Below are positions 1 to 6,629 of a DNA stretch of 8,192 bases, in pieces. Where the stretch lies: NCBI GenBank assembly GCA_027295975.1, contig JAPUJX010000200.1, positions 1 through 8,192 on the forward strand, read 5' to 3'. The notes beneath the pieces were generated by a model. The model was not told the origin of the DNA and did no database searches. It was given only the letters and a program-made list of their open reading frames with translations. Position 1 is the stretch's first letter; each line of letters opens with the position of its first letter. The position numbers and the translations under genes were made by a program. The DNA is from Gammaproteobacteria bacterium. GTDB lineage: Bacteria; Pseudomonadota; Gammaproteobacteria; Pseudomonadales; Azotimanducaceae.

Positions 1-660
1 CGAAAATATGACTGAGAAAATTACCCACGTGAGCGCACTGCGTAATCCTCTGCGCCCAAACGGTGATAGAGATTGCACGTCCAGCAGGTCGACGTCGATC
101 AAGTTTCGTCCCACGCGTAGGTAGGTACGCGTCGCGATGAGATCGGCAACGATGAGTGTGCTGAGAAATCCTATGAATACGGGAATTCGCAGGAAATGCC
201 ACATGAATACCGGGTTCGTCAGGGATGGTTCGACACCTTGTGAGAGCGACCGGTCTACGTACACAAGGGCAAAGGAAGCAACGATTGTGATGAGTATGTA
301 GGTTCGCCCCACAAACCCGGCAGGGCGGAGCGCGGCGGCGCGGATGTCGGCAACTGCGGCATCGTTGGGCGGCAGCCATGGTCGTAGTTGGCCCAAGTCA
401 CGGTCGATACCGCGGCGCGCGATCACGAGAACCGCGGGAATATATCCGAGGAGAATCGCGTTTACGATTTCGGGCCACCATACATCGCTCCGCCATAGCG
501 GGTTGTGGCCTTGTGGAAATCCCCAGGTGACGAGGAAAAATCCATCAAACGCGAAACGAATCAACAGAAAACCGATGGTGATGGCAACACCCAACCAGAA
601 GGGGGCCCACGCTCCTTTGTCGTCGAGCCATGCGGTCCAGTGACCCTCGGCTACGCTCAT
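1..660 (-). CDS. Multi-pass integral membrane protein, function unknown (3' end beyond window)
   Basis: An open frame runs uninterrupted for 220 codons from ATG at 660 to the left edge with no stop, so the C-terminus is missing. I do not recognise the family. Hydrophobic stretches that look like membrane helices lie at about residues 19-40, 61-81, 119-136 and 153-176, and another begins near 210 at the edge. Between them are charged loops, including an arginine-rich segment at about 82-93 and a conserved-looking stretch at 187-206 (IDVDLLDVQSLSPFGRRGLR). The start overlaps the stop of the preceding 45-residue ORF by one base (TGATG) and has no clear Shine-Dalgarno of its own, so translation is probably coupled. 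It is the last visible gene of the operon headed by the PQQ dehydrogenase. An electron-transfer or anchoring role for that enzyme is possible but is inference only. Confidence 0.8.
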   Translation of the reverse strand, partial: MSVAEGHWTAWLDDKGAWAPFWLGVAITIGFLLIRFAFDGFFLVTWGFPQGHNPLWRSDVWWPEIVNAILLGYIPAVLVIARRGIDRDLGQLRPWLPPNDAAVADIRAAALRPAGFVGRTYILITIVASFALVYVDRSLSQGVEPSLTNPVFMWHFLRIPVFIGFLSTLIVADLIATRTYLRVGRNLIDVDLLDVQSLSPFGRRGLRSALTWVIFSVIFS

Positions 661-797
661 CACCGAAGAATGCGCAAAATTTCGCGAAATGGCGTGAGCA
701 GATTTTGTCCCAGGGTTGTGTATTTCGCCTGATCCTCCTGCAGAAACTGCCGCACCTCCTCCTTGAAGGGGCCTTTTCCATCCAACAGGTTTGCCAT
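660..797 (-). CDS. Small 45-residue protein, unknown function
   Basis: This is a short frame from ATG at 797 to TGA at 662-660. It sits in the same reading frame as the PQQ dehydrogenase and begins 9 bases after that gene's stop, with codons CAG TCA GCG between. Its stop overlaps the start of the downstream membrane protein by one base. The product begins MANLLDGKGPFKEEVRQF. It is charged, looks mainly helical, and has no membrane segment, signal peptide or cysteine. There is no obvious Shine-Dalgarno, so it would depend on coupling to the upstream gene. The exact fit between two genes supports it being real. Alternatives are a C-terminal tail of the dehydrogenase reached by stop readthrough, or a chance frame. 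I know no family for it. Confidence 0.5.
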   Translation of the reverse strand: MANLLDGKGPFKEEVRQFLQEDQAKYTTLGQNLLTPFREILRILR

Positions 798-806
798 CGC
801 TGACTG

Positions 807-2739
807 TCAGTCCGGGTCGGGCAACGCAAACGCCAGGATGTGGTCCCCGGGCGGGCTACCCCCGGCCCAGTGACCACCGGCCGCAACCACAACGTACTGC
901 TTGCCTGTGGAACTCACCTGATAACTCAGCGGTAAGGCATTTGCCGCGGTTGGTATTTCTGTCTTCCACAACACCTCCCCTGTGTTCAGATCAAACGCCC
1001 GGAAGACGTGTTCGTTGGAAACACCCACGAAGATCAGCCCGCTATCGGTCATCATGGGCGCCGCAAAACCAGGCAGACCCTCGAGCCACCAGAACGGAAA
1101 CGGCGCTATGTTGCGGGTGGTGCCCATGGGGACGCTCCAGAGCACTTTGCCCGCCTCCAGATCGACGGCATCCAACGTTCCCCAGGGTGGTTCCGTGCAG
1201 GGCACCCCGAGGGGCGAGGAGAAAAACCCCGTTTCCACACAATAGGGGGTGCCTTCCTGGCTCTGGCCCAGGCCGCCGTCGTTTGGCACATTGTTCACGG
1301 GGAATCAGTTTCGTGGACCCTGCTGCCCGGAGCGTATATACGACCATGACGCGAGAGTCCGGATGCACCGCGGGGGAGCCCCAGTTATTGCCGCCGCCGT
1401 TGCTCGGGTAGTTGATGGAGCCCTGCACCGTTGGCGGGGTATAAAAACCATCGTTGCGGATTTCCTCCAGCCGGTCTTCACACTGACCTTCGTCCCAGAA
1501 GGTCAATCCCCACATATCGTCGCTGGTCAACGGCGGGGTAATCATATGCGGTACATGGGTCGGGAACGGCTGGGTCGGCGAAAGCGGCTCACCCGGCACG
1601 CCGTTTTGCGGAACGGCCCGTTCCTCCACCGGCCAGACCGGTACCCCGGTATCGCGGTGTAATACGAAGGTGAGACCCATTTTCGTCACCTGCACGACGA
1701 CGGGAACGGTTTCTCCGTCGACGGTCATGTCAACCAGGGTCGGTTGCGCCGGGGTGTCGTAGTCCCACACGTCGTGATGCACCATCTGGTAGTGCCAGGC
1801 GACCTCGCCGGTTTCACCAACCAGGGCGACAACCGAACTCGAGTAGTAGTCGAGATCTCCCCGGTGGCCGCCGTAATAATCGGGTGAGGTGTTACCCGTT
1901 GGCACGAACGCCAGATCCCGTTCGGGATCTACGGCGATAATCGACCACACATTGGTGGTGCCGCTCAGATAGGTATCGTCGTCATTGAGCGTCTGGCTGC
2001 CGGGCTTGACCGGGTTCCAGGCCCAGAGAAATTCACCGCTGCGGATATCGTAGGCGCGTACCACGCCACTGGGTATGTCCACACGCTGGTTATCGAGCAC
2101 CATGGCCCCGGTAATGACGCGATCGCCCAGTATCGCGGGGGGTGAGGTAATGGAGTATTCCATTGGCGCGTGTTCGGACAAGCCGTGGGACACATCAACT
2201 TCACCGTTGTCGCCAAAATCGGTGCAGCGTTTGCCCGTCTCCGCGTCCAGGGCAATCAAACGCGAATCGAGGGTGCCGACGACGATGCGATGTTCACAAA
2301 ACCCTTCCTCGCCGGACTGCCAACTGCTCACCCCTCGACAGTTGGGCAGAAAATCTGCAAAACGATCCACCTTGGAATCGAATGCCCACAGTTCTTCGCC
2401 GGTTTCGGCATCCAGGGCGAATACCTTGTTGAAGGGCGAGCAGTAATACAGGCGATCGTCGACCATGATCGGCGTTACCTGCAACGAACTTTGACTGATG
2501 AATTCATCCGGCGTGGTGTTCGCCTCGCGGATGTCGCCGGACCGATGTTCCCAGGCAAGCTCCAGGTACTTGACGTTTTCGGGAGTAATCTGATTGGCCC
2601 GGGAAAAGTGGCTGCCACCCGGTGTCCCGCCATAGGCGGGCCAATCCGTTACCGTCCCGGACGGAACGTCACCCATGGGTGGCGGAGAACAGGAAGACAA
2701 TACAAGGGACAGCGCAAAGCAGCAGAATACCCGGACCAT
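807..2739 (-). CDS. PQQ-dependent dehydrogenase lipoprotein (glucose dehydrogenase-like), frameshifted
   Basis: This is a periplasmic quinoprotein of the eight-bladed propeller family related to membrane glucose dehydrogenase (Gcd), oxidising an alcohol or sugar with PQQ. ATG at 2739 is chosen over an in-frame TTG at 2754 because GGGGG lies just upstream and the N-terminus then gives a compact lipoprotein signal, with lipobox LSSC and Cys17. Propeller features are WPAYGGTPGGSHFS (33-46), NVWSIIAVDPERDLAFVPTGN (263-283), WHYQMVHHDVWDYD (315-328) and TKMGLTFVLHRDTG (352-365). D326 and K353 align with the catalytic Asp and PQQ-binding Lys known in E. coli Gcd. The five N-terminal membrane helices of Gcd and any haem c motif (CxxCH) are absent. 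The frame breaks after KLIPREQ (residue 483, base 1291) and resumes as VPNDGGLGQSQEGTPY; dropping one base restores a 643-residue protein ending AFALPDPD. The break may be real or a sequencing error. Substrate unknown. Confidence 0.88.
1281..1302 (-). other. Frameshift site in the PQQ dehydrogenase gene
   Basis: Upstream of here the family pattern is read in one frame through KLIPREQ; downstream it continues in the frame one base later as VPNDGGLG. Removing the base at 1290 gives LIPREQ-VPNDGGLG, which joins smoothly. Shortening the run of four C (1299-1302, minus strand) by one would also restore frame, but gives LIPVNNVPND and loses the conserved LIPRE. Without correction, the first frame reads shadow sequence as far as a stop at 1042. 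Confidence 0.8.
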
Positions 2740-2834
2740 GAAACCCCCAGACAAATCAAGGTGGGGATGCTAACGGTTGCGTCGTTATACCGCCAACGGG
2801 GTATCTTCATCTGGCAGGGAAAAAGGAGAACGTC
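2740..2834. promoter_or_regulatory. Divergent promoter region, PQQ dehydrogenase / reductase
   Basis: This 95-bp gap between two divergently transcribed genes must hold both promoters and leaders. On the plus strand TTGCGT (2777-2782) and TATCTT (2802-2807) are a weak -35/-10 pair with a long 19-base spacer. A small inverted repeat, ATACC (2787-2791) and GGTAT (2800-2804) with an 8-base loop, lies inside that spacer and could be an operator. AAGGAG at 2823-2828 is the reductase ribosome binding site, and GGGGG just upstream of 2739 is that of the dehydrogenase. Only the ribosome binding sites are convincing. Confidence 0.4.
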
Positions 2835-3836
2835 ATGCGCGCTGCATTGGTCCACGAGCACGGGTCACTCGACAACATCATCTTGGAGGAGAACTACCCC
2901 GAGCCTGAGTTGCAACCGGGTTGGGTGCGAATCGCGGTGCGTGCCTGTTCGATCAACTATCACGATATTTTTTCCCGGCGGGGAATGCCCGGCATCAAAC
3001 TGCCGCTGCCGTTGATCATCGGTTCGGATATCGCCGGAGAAGTCATCGAGCTTGGCCCCGAGGTGGCGCGAGCCGCTGTCGGCGATCGGGTGTTGATCGA
3101 CCCGATGTTGTTCGGCGTCGGCCTGATCGGGGAGCGGTTCAATGGCGGACGGGCGCAATACTGCGCCGCTCATGAATCTCAGCTGGTGGCAATGCCGGAC
3201 GAGGTGGGCTTCGAAATTGCCGCTTCCATCCCCCTGGCTTATGCCACCGCACATCGCATGATGGTTTCCCGGGCCAAGGTGAAACCCGAAGACACCGTGC
3301 TGGTACTCGGGGCGAGCGGCGGGGTGGGTACGGCCTGCGTGCTGCTCGCGAAGATGGTGGGAGCGACGGTAATCGCCTGCGCCTCGAGTTCCGAAAAGCT
3401 CAACCGCCTGCACGCGCTGGGTGCCGACCACGGGGTGAATTACGTAACGAACGACATGCGCGAGGCGGTCTGGGACATCGTCGGCAAACCACGAATTACC
3501 GGCAAAGGCGGCGTCAGCGTGGTGATCAACTGCACCGGCGGCGGTACCTGGGTTGATTCGACGCGTTGCATGAAAGTGGGGGCGACCCTCGTTACCTGCG
3601 GGGCCACCGCGGGTTACGATGAACGGCTGGACATTCGCTACATCTGGAGTTACGAACACAATCTTCTCGGTTCCAATGGCTGGCGGCGGCGAGACATCAC
3701 CGCCATGCTCGACTACGCGGCCAACGACACTCTCGTGCCCGTTATCGATCGGGTGATGCCGTTGTCTGAAGTACGGGAGGCGGAACGGCTGATGGAAGAC
3801 CGGGAAGTGTTCGGCAAGATTGTGCTGGTGCCGTGA
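2835..3836 (+). CDS. Medium-chain dehydrogenase/reductase, quinone oxidoreductase-like
   Basis: This is a 333-residue NAD(P)H-dependent oxidoreductase of the medium-chain superfamily, presumably cytosolic since no signal is present. The N-terminal GroES-like domain covers about residues 1-135 (CSINYHD at 38-44, IIGSDIAGEV at 61-70, VGDRVLIDP at 82-90). The Rossmann domain follows, with VLVLGASGGVG (155-165) and CASSSEKLNRLHALGADHGVNY (182-203). The small residues and Lys after strand 2, with no Asp or Glu there, suggest NADPH. The catalytic-zinc His of alcohol dehydrogenases appears as Ser64, and the four structural-zinc cysteines are missing, so a zinc-free enoyl or quinone reductase is more likely than a zinc alcohol dehydrogenase. 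AAGGAG lies 6 bases before the ATG, so the start is firm. It diverges from the PQQ dehydrogenase and converges on the hydrolase with an 18-bp gap. A role in the catabolic locus is inference and the substrate is unknown. Confidence 0.92.
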   Translation: MRAALVHEHGSLDNIILEENYPEPELQPGWVRIAVRACSINYHDIFSRRGMPGIKLPLPLIIGSDIAGEVIELGPEVARAAVGDRVLIDPMLFGVGLIGERFNGGRAQYCAAHESQLVAMPDEVGFEIAASIPLAYATAHRMMVSRAKVKPEDTVLVLGASGGVGTACVLLAKMVGATVIACASSSEKLNRLHALGADHGVNYVTNDMREAVWDIVGKPRITGKGGVSVVINCTGGGTWVDSTRCMKVGATLVTCGATAGYDERLDIRYIWSYEHNLLGSNGWRRRDITAMLDYAANDTLVPVIDRVMPLSEVREAERLMEDREVFGKIVLVP

Positions 3837-3854
3837 CGGTGCCGTGCAAGCCCG

Positions 3855-4742
3855 TCAACGCAGGTGTTCGTTGAAGAACTCCATGGTACGCGTCCAGGCG
3901 AGAGCGGCCGCTGCTTCGTCGAACCTCGGTGTGGAGTTGTTATGGAACCCGTGCCGGGTGCCAGGGTACAGATGGCGCTGATAGCTGACTCCGTGGCGCT
4001 GCAGCGCCGTTTCATAATCAGGCCACATCGCGTTGACCCGCGGATCGTTTTCAGCCGACTGAATCATGAGTGCCGCGCGAATCTGCGCCACTTTTTCCGT
4101 GTCCGCCGCAGCCCCGTAAAAAGGCACGGCGGCCTGGAGGTCGTCCCCCATTTCGGTGGCGAGGAAATTACTCACCCCGCCGCCCCAGCAGAACCCGGTT
4201 ACACCCAGTTTGCCGGTGGACAAGGCGTGTGACCTGACCAGGTGGGCGCTATTCAGCATGTCCTGGCGTAACTTGGTCTGGTCGAGACCGCGTTGCAGGG
4301 TCCGGCCGTCATCGTCGTTTCCCGGGTAACCGCCTGCGGGGTACAAGCCGTCCGGTGCAAGGGCCAGAAATCCTGCCAACGCCGCGCGCCGTGCCACGTC
4401 TTCGATATGGGGATTGAGGCCCCGGTTCTCATGAACGACCAGCACCGCGGGGAACGGGCCATCGCCATCCGGCTTGACCAGGTAGCCGCGCATCTCCCCG
4501 GAGTTGCCGCCCGGTGATGGATAACGCAGGTATTTTGGGGTGATCCGCTCGTCGGTGAAGGAGATTGTCTGCGCCTGCACGTAACGGGGTAACAGCGCTT
4601 GCGCCATGGCGAGACCCGATGCGCCGTAAACACTTATTACGGCTGCTTTTTTCAGGAACGCACGGCGGTCCATGCCCCCGTGACAATAATCATCGTACAA
4701 GTCGTAGATGCGAGGATCGATTTCGTTCTTGCTTATTGTCAT
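3855..4742 (-). CDS. Dienelactone hydrolase-family protein, Tat-exported
   Basis: This is an alpha/beta hydrolase of the dienelactone hydrolase family, 295 residues. The catalytic triad is visible: Cys185 in GFCWGGG, Asp233 in ENDPRV and His264 in RHGF; Glu105 in VVHENRGL matches the conserved Glu that interacts with the nucleophile in this family. The N-terminus has a long leader, then DRRAFLKKAA (25-34), a hydrophobic stretch and VQAQ near 55-58, which is a twin-arginine export signal, so the enzyme probably acts in the periplasm. Start at ATG 4742 is preferred to ATG 4793 because AAAGGA lies about 8 bases upstream and homologous leaders start similarly with a short acidic/Tyr-rich segment. 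E. coli YghX-type proteins share this architecture. The gene is monocistronic between a convergent reductase and a divergent VOC gene. True dienelactone activity is not proven; many members hydrolyse other esters or lactones. Confidence 0.92.
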   Translation of the reverse strand: MTISKNEIDPRIYDLYDDYCHGGMDRRAFLKKAAVISVYGASGLAMAQALLPRYVQAQTISFTDERITPKYLRYPSPGGNSGEMRGYLVKPDGDGPFPAVLVVHENRGLNPHIEDVARRAALAGFLALAPDGLYPAGGYPGNDDDGRTLQRGLDQTKLRQDMLNSAHLVRSHALSTGKLGVTGFCWGGGVSNFLATEMGDDLQAAVPFYGAAADTEKVAQIRAALMIQSAENDPRVNAMWPDYETALQRHGVSYQRHLYPGTRHGFHNNSTPRFDEAAAALAWTRTMEFFNEHLR

Positions 4743-4892
4743 GAGCAAAATCCTTTTACCGGGAGTCGACGACGATATCATATGATCAACCACGCGCTCG
4801 CCGACACGCCCGAGGACATTGTTGTGACCAGGGGAGATGATCGGCTATCTTTGCAGTCAAGGCGCAGAAACCGACCAGAGAGGATGGACGTC
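4743..4892. promoter_or_regulatory. Divergent promoter region, hydrolase / VOC protein
   Basis: A 150-bp gap separates divergent genes. It holds a perfect 10-bp palindrome, ATCATATGAT, at 4777-4786, which reads TATGAT on both strands and could act as shared -10 elements or an operator. A second plus-strand candidate is TTGTGA (4822-4827) and TATCTT (4846-4851) with an 18-base spacer, placing transcription start about 35 bases before the VOC gene. AGAGAGG at 4877-4883 is the VOC ribosome binding site. No regulator gene is nearby, so the binding protein, if any, is unknown. Confidence 0.4.
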
Positions 4893-5450
4893 ATGGCAGA
4901 GAGAACTCTGGATACCCGGAATACAATTATTCCGACCAAGTTCGCGCACATGGTGCTCAACACACGTCAGTACGAAGAGATGAAACGCTGGTATGCCGAC
5001 GTGCTCGGCATGGAGGTTGTGGTTGATAATGGACGACTCTGTTTTCTCACCTTCGATGACGAGCATCATCGACTCGCGCTGGTGAACCTTCCGGATCTCA
5101 AAGAACAGTCGCCGGAACATGCGGGCGTTAATCACGTCGCCTACACGCTCGCGGATCTAGGCAGTTTGCTGGCGACTTATCTGCGGCTGAAGGCTAACGA
5201 CATCGTACCCTGGTGGTGCATCAACCATGGCCCTACCACCTCGATGTACTTCCGCGACCCCGATGGCAACGATATCGAGTTGCAGGTGGACAACTTCGAC
5301 GATGAGCGGCTGACCGGCTGGATGCGTTCCGAGGAGTTTCGACAAAATCCCCTCGGCGTCGAGTTCGACCCCGACCTGCTTGCGGAGAAGTATTGTGCCG
5401 GTGAGGCGCTCGAGGTGCTGCTCGAGCAGGGTTCAGCGCCGAAAAGCTGA
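4893..5450 (+). CDS. VOC-superfamily protein, extradiol ring-cleavage dioxygenase-like
   Basis: This is a 185-residue single-domain member of the vicinal oxygen chelate superfamily. It resembles the catalytic domain of type I extradiol dioxygenases (catechol 2,3-dioxygenase, BphC, HsaC), which cleave catechols next to the hydroxyls using Fe(II). Putative metal ligands are His19 (FAHMVLNT), His81 (GVNHVAYT) and Glu129 (DIELQVD), the His-His-Glu facial triad of that family. NHGPTTSMYFRDPDG (111-125) supplies a His and a Tyr where extradiol enzymes carry active-site His and Tyr. About 50 C-terminal residues after the VOC fold are of unclear use. ATG 4893 lies 9 bases after AGAGAGG; ATG 4884 would touch that site. 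BphC-type enzymes usually have two VOC modules and are near 300 residues, so this short form could instead be an isomerase or other VOC enzyme. It converges with the flavin hydroxylase, a natural supplier of catechols. Confidence 0.85.
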   Translation: MAERTLDTRNTIIPTKFAHMVLNTRQYEEMKRWYADVLGMEVVVDNGRLCFLTFDDEHHRLALVNLPDLKEQSPEHAGVNHVAYTLADLGSLLATYLRLKANDIVPWWCINHGPTTSMYFRDPDGNDIELQVDNFDDERLTGWMRSEEFRQNPLGVEFDPDLLAEKYCAGEALEVLLEQGSAPKS

Positions 5451-5472
5451 GAATGCCGCGATTTGTCGAACC

Positions 5473-6600
5473 TCAGTCCCGCAGTGTATTGCGCGCAAAC
5501 TCGAGGCTTCCCCGGTCGAGGTTGAGAAACGCGTGGGCAACTGCCGCGTGGATGTCGCGGAAATAACGCTGCATGGGATTCTCGAGACGTTGCGCGCCGC
5601 CGCCGCTTGCGCTCATGAGCGTAGTCACCAGATCTGCGTTGCTGTGGGCGAGCACCTGGGTTTCCCACTTTTCACCTATCTGCACGGCAACCGGCACGGT
5701 CACGTCGTTCTCGAGACAGGATTCCAGCCGTCGAAAAACGCTGTGAAAACGCAGCCTGTTCGCGTTCACCGAGGCGGTCACTTCGCTCAGCCGCCGCTGT
5801 TGAAACGGATCGGCCACCATCGCTACACCGTCGTACGCGTGATGCCGCCTGCGAAGGTATACCGTGTAACTTTCCAACGCAGCCTCGGCAATACCCTGGG
5901 TGACCGCGCACAGGCACAGGGCGAATACGTTGGCGAACGGTAAATCGTAGATCGGTGAATTGAAAGCGCGTCGACTCGGCTCCATCAGACGGTGCACCCG
6001 GTGCTCGGGAACAAATGCGTTTTCGACGACTACGTCGTTGCTACCGGTTCCCTTCAGCCCGGCGACGTGCCAGGTGTCGACAATCCGGTAGTCCTCGCGC
6101 GGCACCAGCATGGCCATTTGAGGCGGACCATCGTCACCGGCAAGCTTGCCGCCGAGAATTGCCCAGTCGCAGTGATCACAGCCGCTTGACCACTCCCAGC
6201 GTCCCGATAATCGATAACCCCCGGTTGTGTGTTCCGCCTTGCCGAACGGTGCATACGAGGAGGAGTAGCGAATGTCCGGGTCGACTCCCCACAGATCGTC
6301 CGCAGCCTGGGGGTCCATGAGTCCCGGCTCCCAGTTGTGTACTCCGATGAGGCATAAACACCACGCACTCGAGGGACAGCCGACGGCGAGTTCCATGGCA
6401 ACGTTGAACAACACCTCGGGCGACATCTCATAACCCCCGTACGCCCGTGGCTGGCAGATGCGGTAGAACCCGGCCTGCACAAAATCCTCGAGGGTCTCGG
6501 GAAGCAGACGGCGCGCGGCTTCGCAGGCAGCCGCTCGTTCGGCTAACACGGGAACGAGCGCTTGCGCTCGGGCGATCAGTTCGGATTCCTGAGGAATCAT
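5473..6600 (-). CDS. Flavin-dependent hydroxylase, acyl-CoA dehydrogenase fold (HsaA/HpaH-like)
   Basis: This is the oxygenase component of a two-component (group D) flavin monooxygenase, 375 residues. Family members such as HsaA (3-HSA hydroxylase) and the C2 p-hydroxyphenylacetate hydroxylase use reduced flavin from a partner reductase to ortho-hydroxylate phenols. The helical N-terminal domain has AGFYRICQPRAYGGYE (43-58) and AWCLCLIGVHNWEPGL (79-94). The beta domain has SSSYAPFGKA (113-122), GRWEWSSGCDHCDWAILGG (133-151) and VAGLKGTGSNDVVVENAFVP (179-198), all strongly HsaA-like. The C-terminal RDIHAAVAHA (348-357) carries the conserved histidines. No signal peptide was seen, so it is cytosolic. 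It starts 29 bases after the lyase stop in the same operon; its ribosome binding site is weak. No flavin reductase is in the window, so the reductase must be elsewhere. Phenolic or steroid substrate is inferred from family; an acyl-CoA dehydrogenase is much less likely. Confidence 0.9.
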   Translation of the reverse strand: MIPQESELIARAQALVPVLAERAAACEAARRLLPETLEDFVQAGFYRICQPRAYGGYEMSPEVLFNVAMELAVGCPSSAWCLCLIGVHNWEPGLMDPQAADDLWGVDPDIRYSSSYAPFGKAEHTTGGYRLSGRWEWSSGCDHCDWAILGGKLAGDDGPPQMAMLVPREDYRIVDTWHVAGLKGTGSNDVVVENAFVPEHRVHRLMEPSRRAFNSPIYDLPFANVFALCLCAVTQGIAEAALESYTVYLRRRHHAYDGVAMVADPFQQRRLSEVTASVNANRLRFHSVFRRLESCLENDVTVPVAVQIGEKWETQVLAHSNADLVTTLMSASGGGAQRLENPMQRYFRDIHAAVAHAFLNLDRGSLEFARNTLRD

Positions 6601-6629
6601 GATGGAGAGCTTCTCACCGGGAGCGAAGG

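Noticed and set aside
545..892. 115-codon minus-strand frame across the operon junction
   Set aside because: It overlaps the dehydrogenase end, the small ORF and the membrane protein in another frame, and has no recognisable features.
2740..2754. TTG at 2754 as the start of the PQQ dehydrogenase
   Set aside because: The five added residues would lie over the GGGGG ribosome binding site of the ATG at 2739, which gives a normal short lipoprotein signal.
2170..3015. 281-codon plus-strand frame antisense to the start of the PQQ dehydrogenase
   Set aside because: It overlaps the strongly recognisable dehydrogenase and the reductase start, and its translation is arginine/cysteine-rich with no family pattern; it is a GC-rich shadow frame.
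2865..3659. 264-codon minus-strand frame antisense to the reductase
   Set aside because: The plus-strand frame has clear medium-chain reductase motifs and a ribosome binding site; the antisense product is His/Arg-rich low-information sequence.
3827..3846. Direct repeat GGTGCCGTG (3827-3835 and 3838-3846) over the reductase stop codon
   Set aside because: Only two 9-base copies in GC-rich sequence; no link to a mobile element or terminator, so probably chance or a small duplication.
3837..3854. Possible bidirectional terminator between the convergent reductase and hydrolase genes
   Set aside because: The 18-bp gap has no stem-loop with a T-tract; the same holds for the 22-bp gap at 5451-5472.
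4599..4892. N-terminal extension of the VOC protein by about 98 codons
   Set aside because: It would run antisense into the hydrolase gene; ATG at 4893 has a properly spaced AGAGAGG and begins just before the VOC domain.
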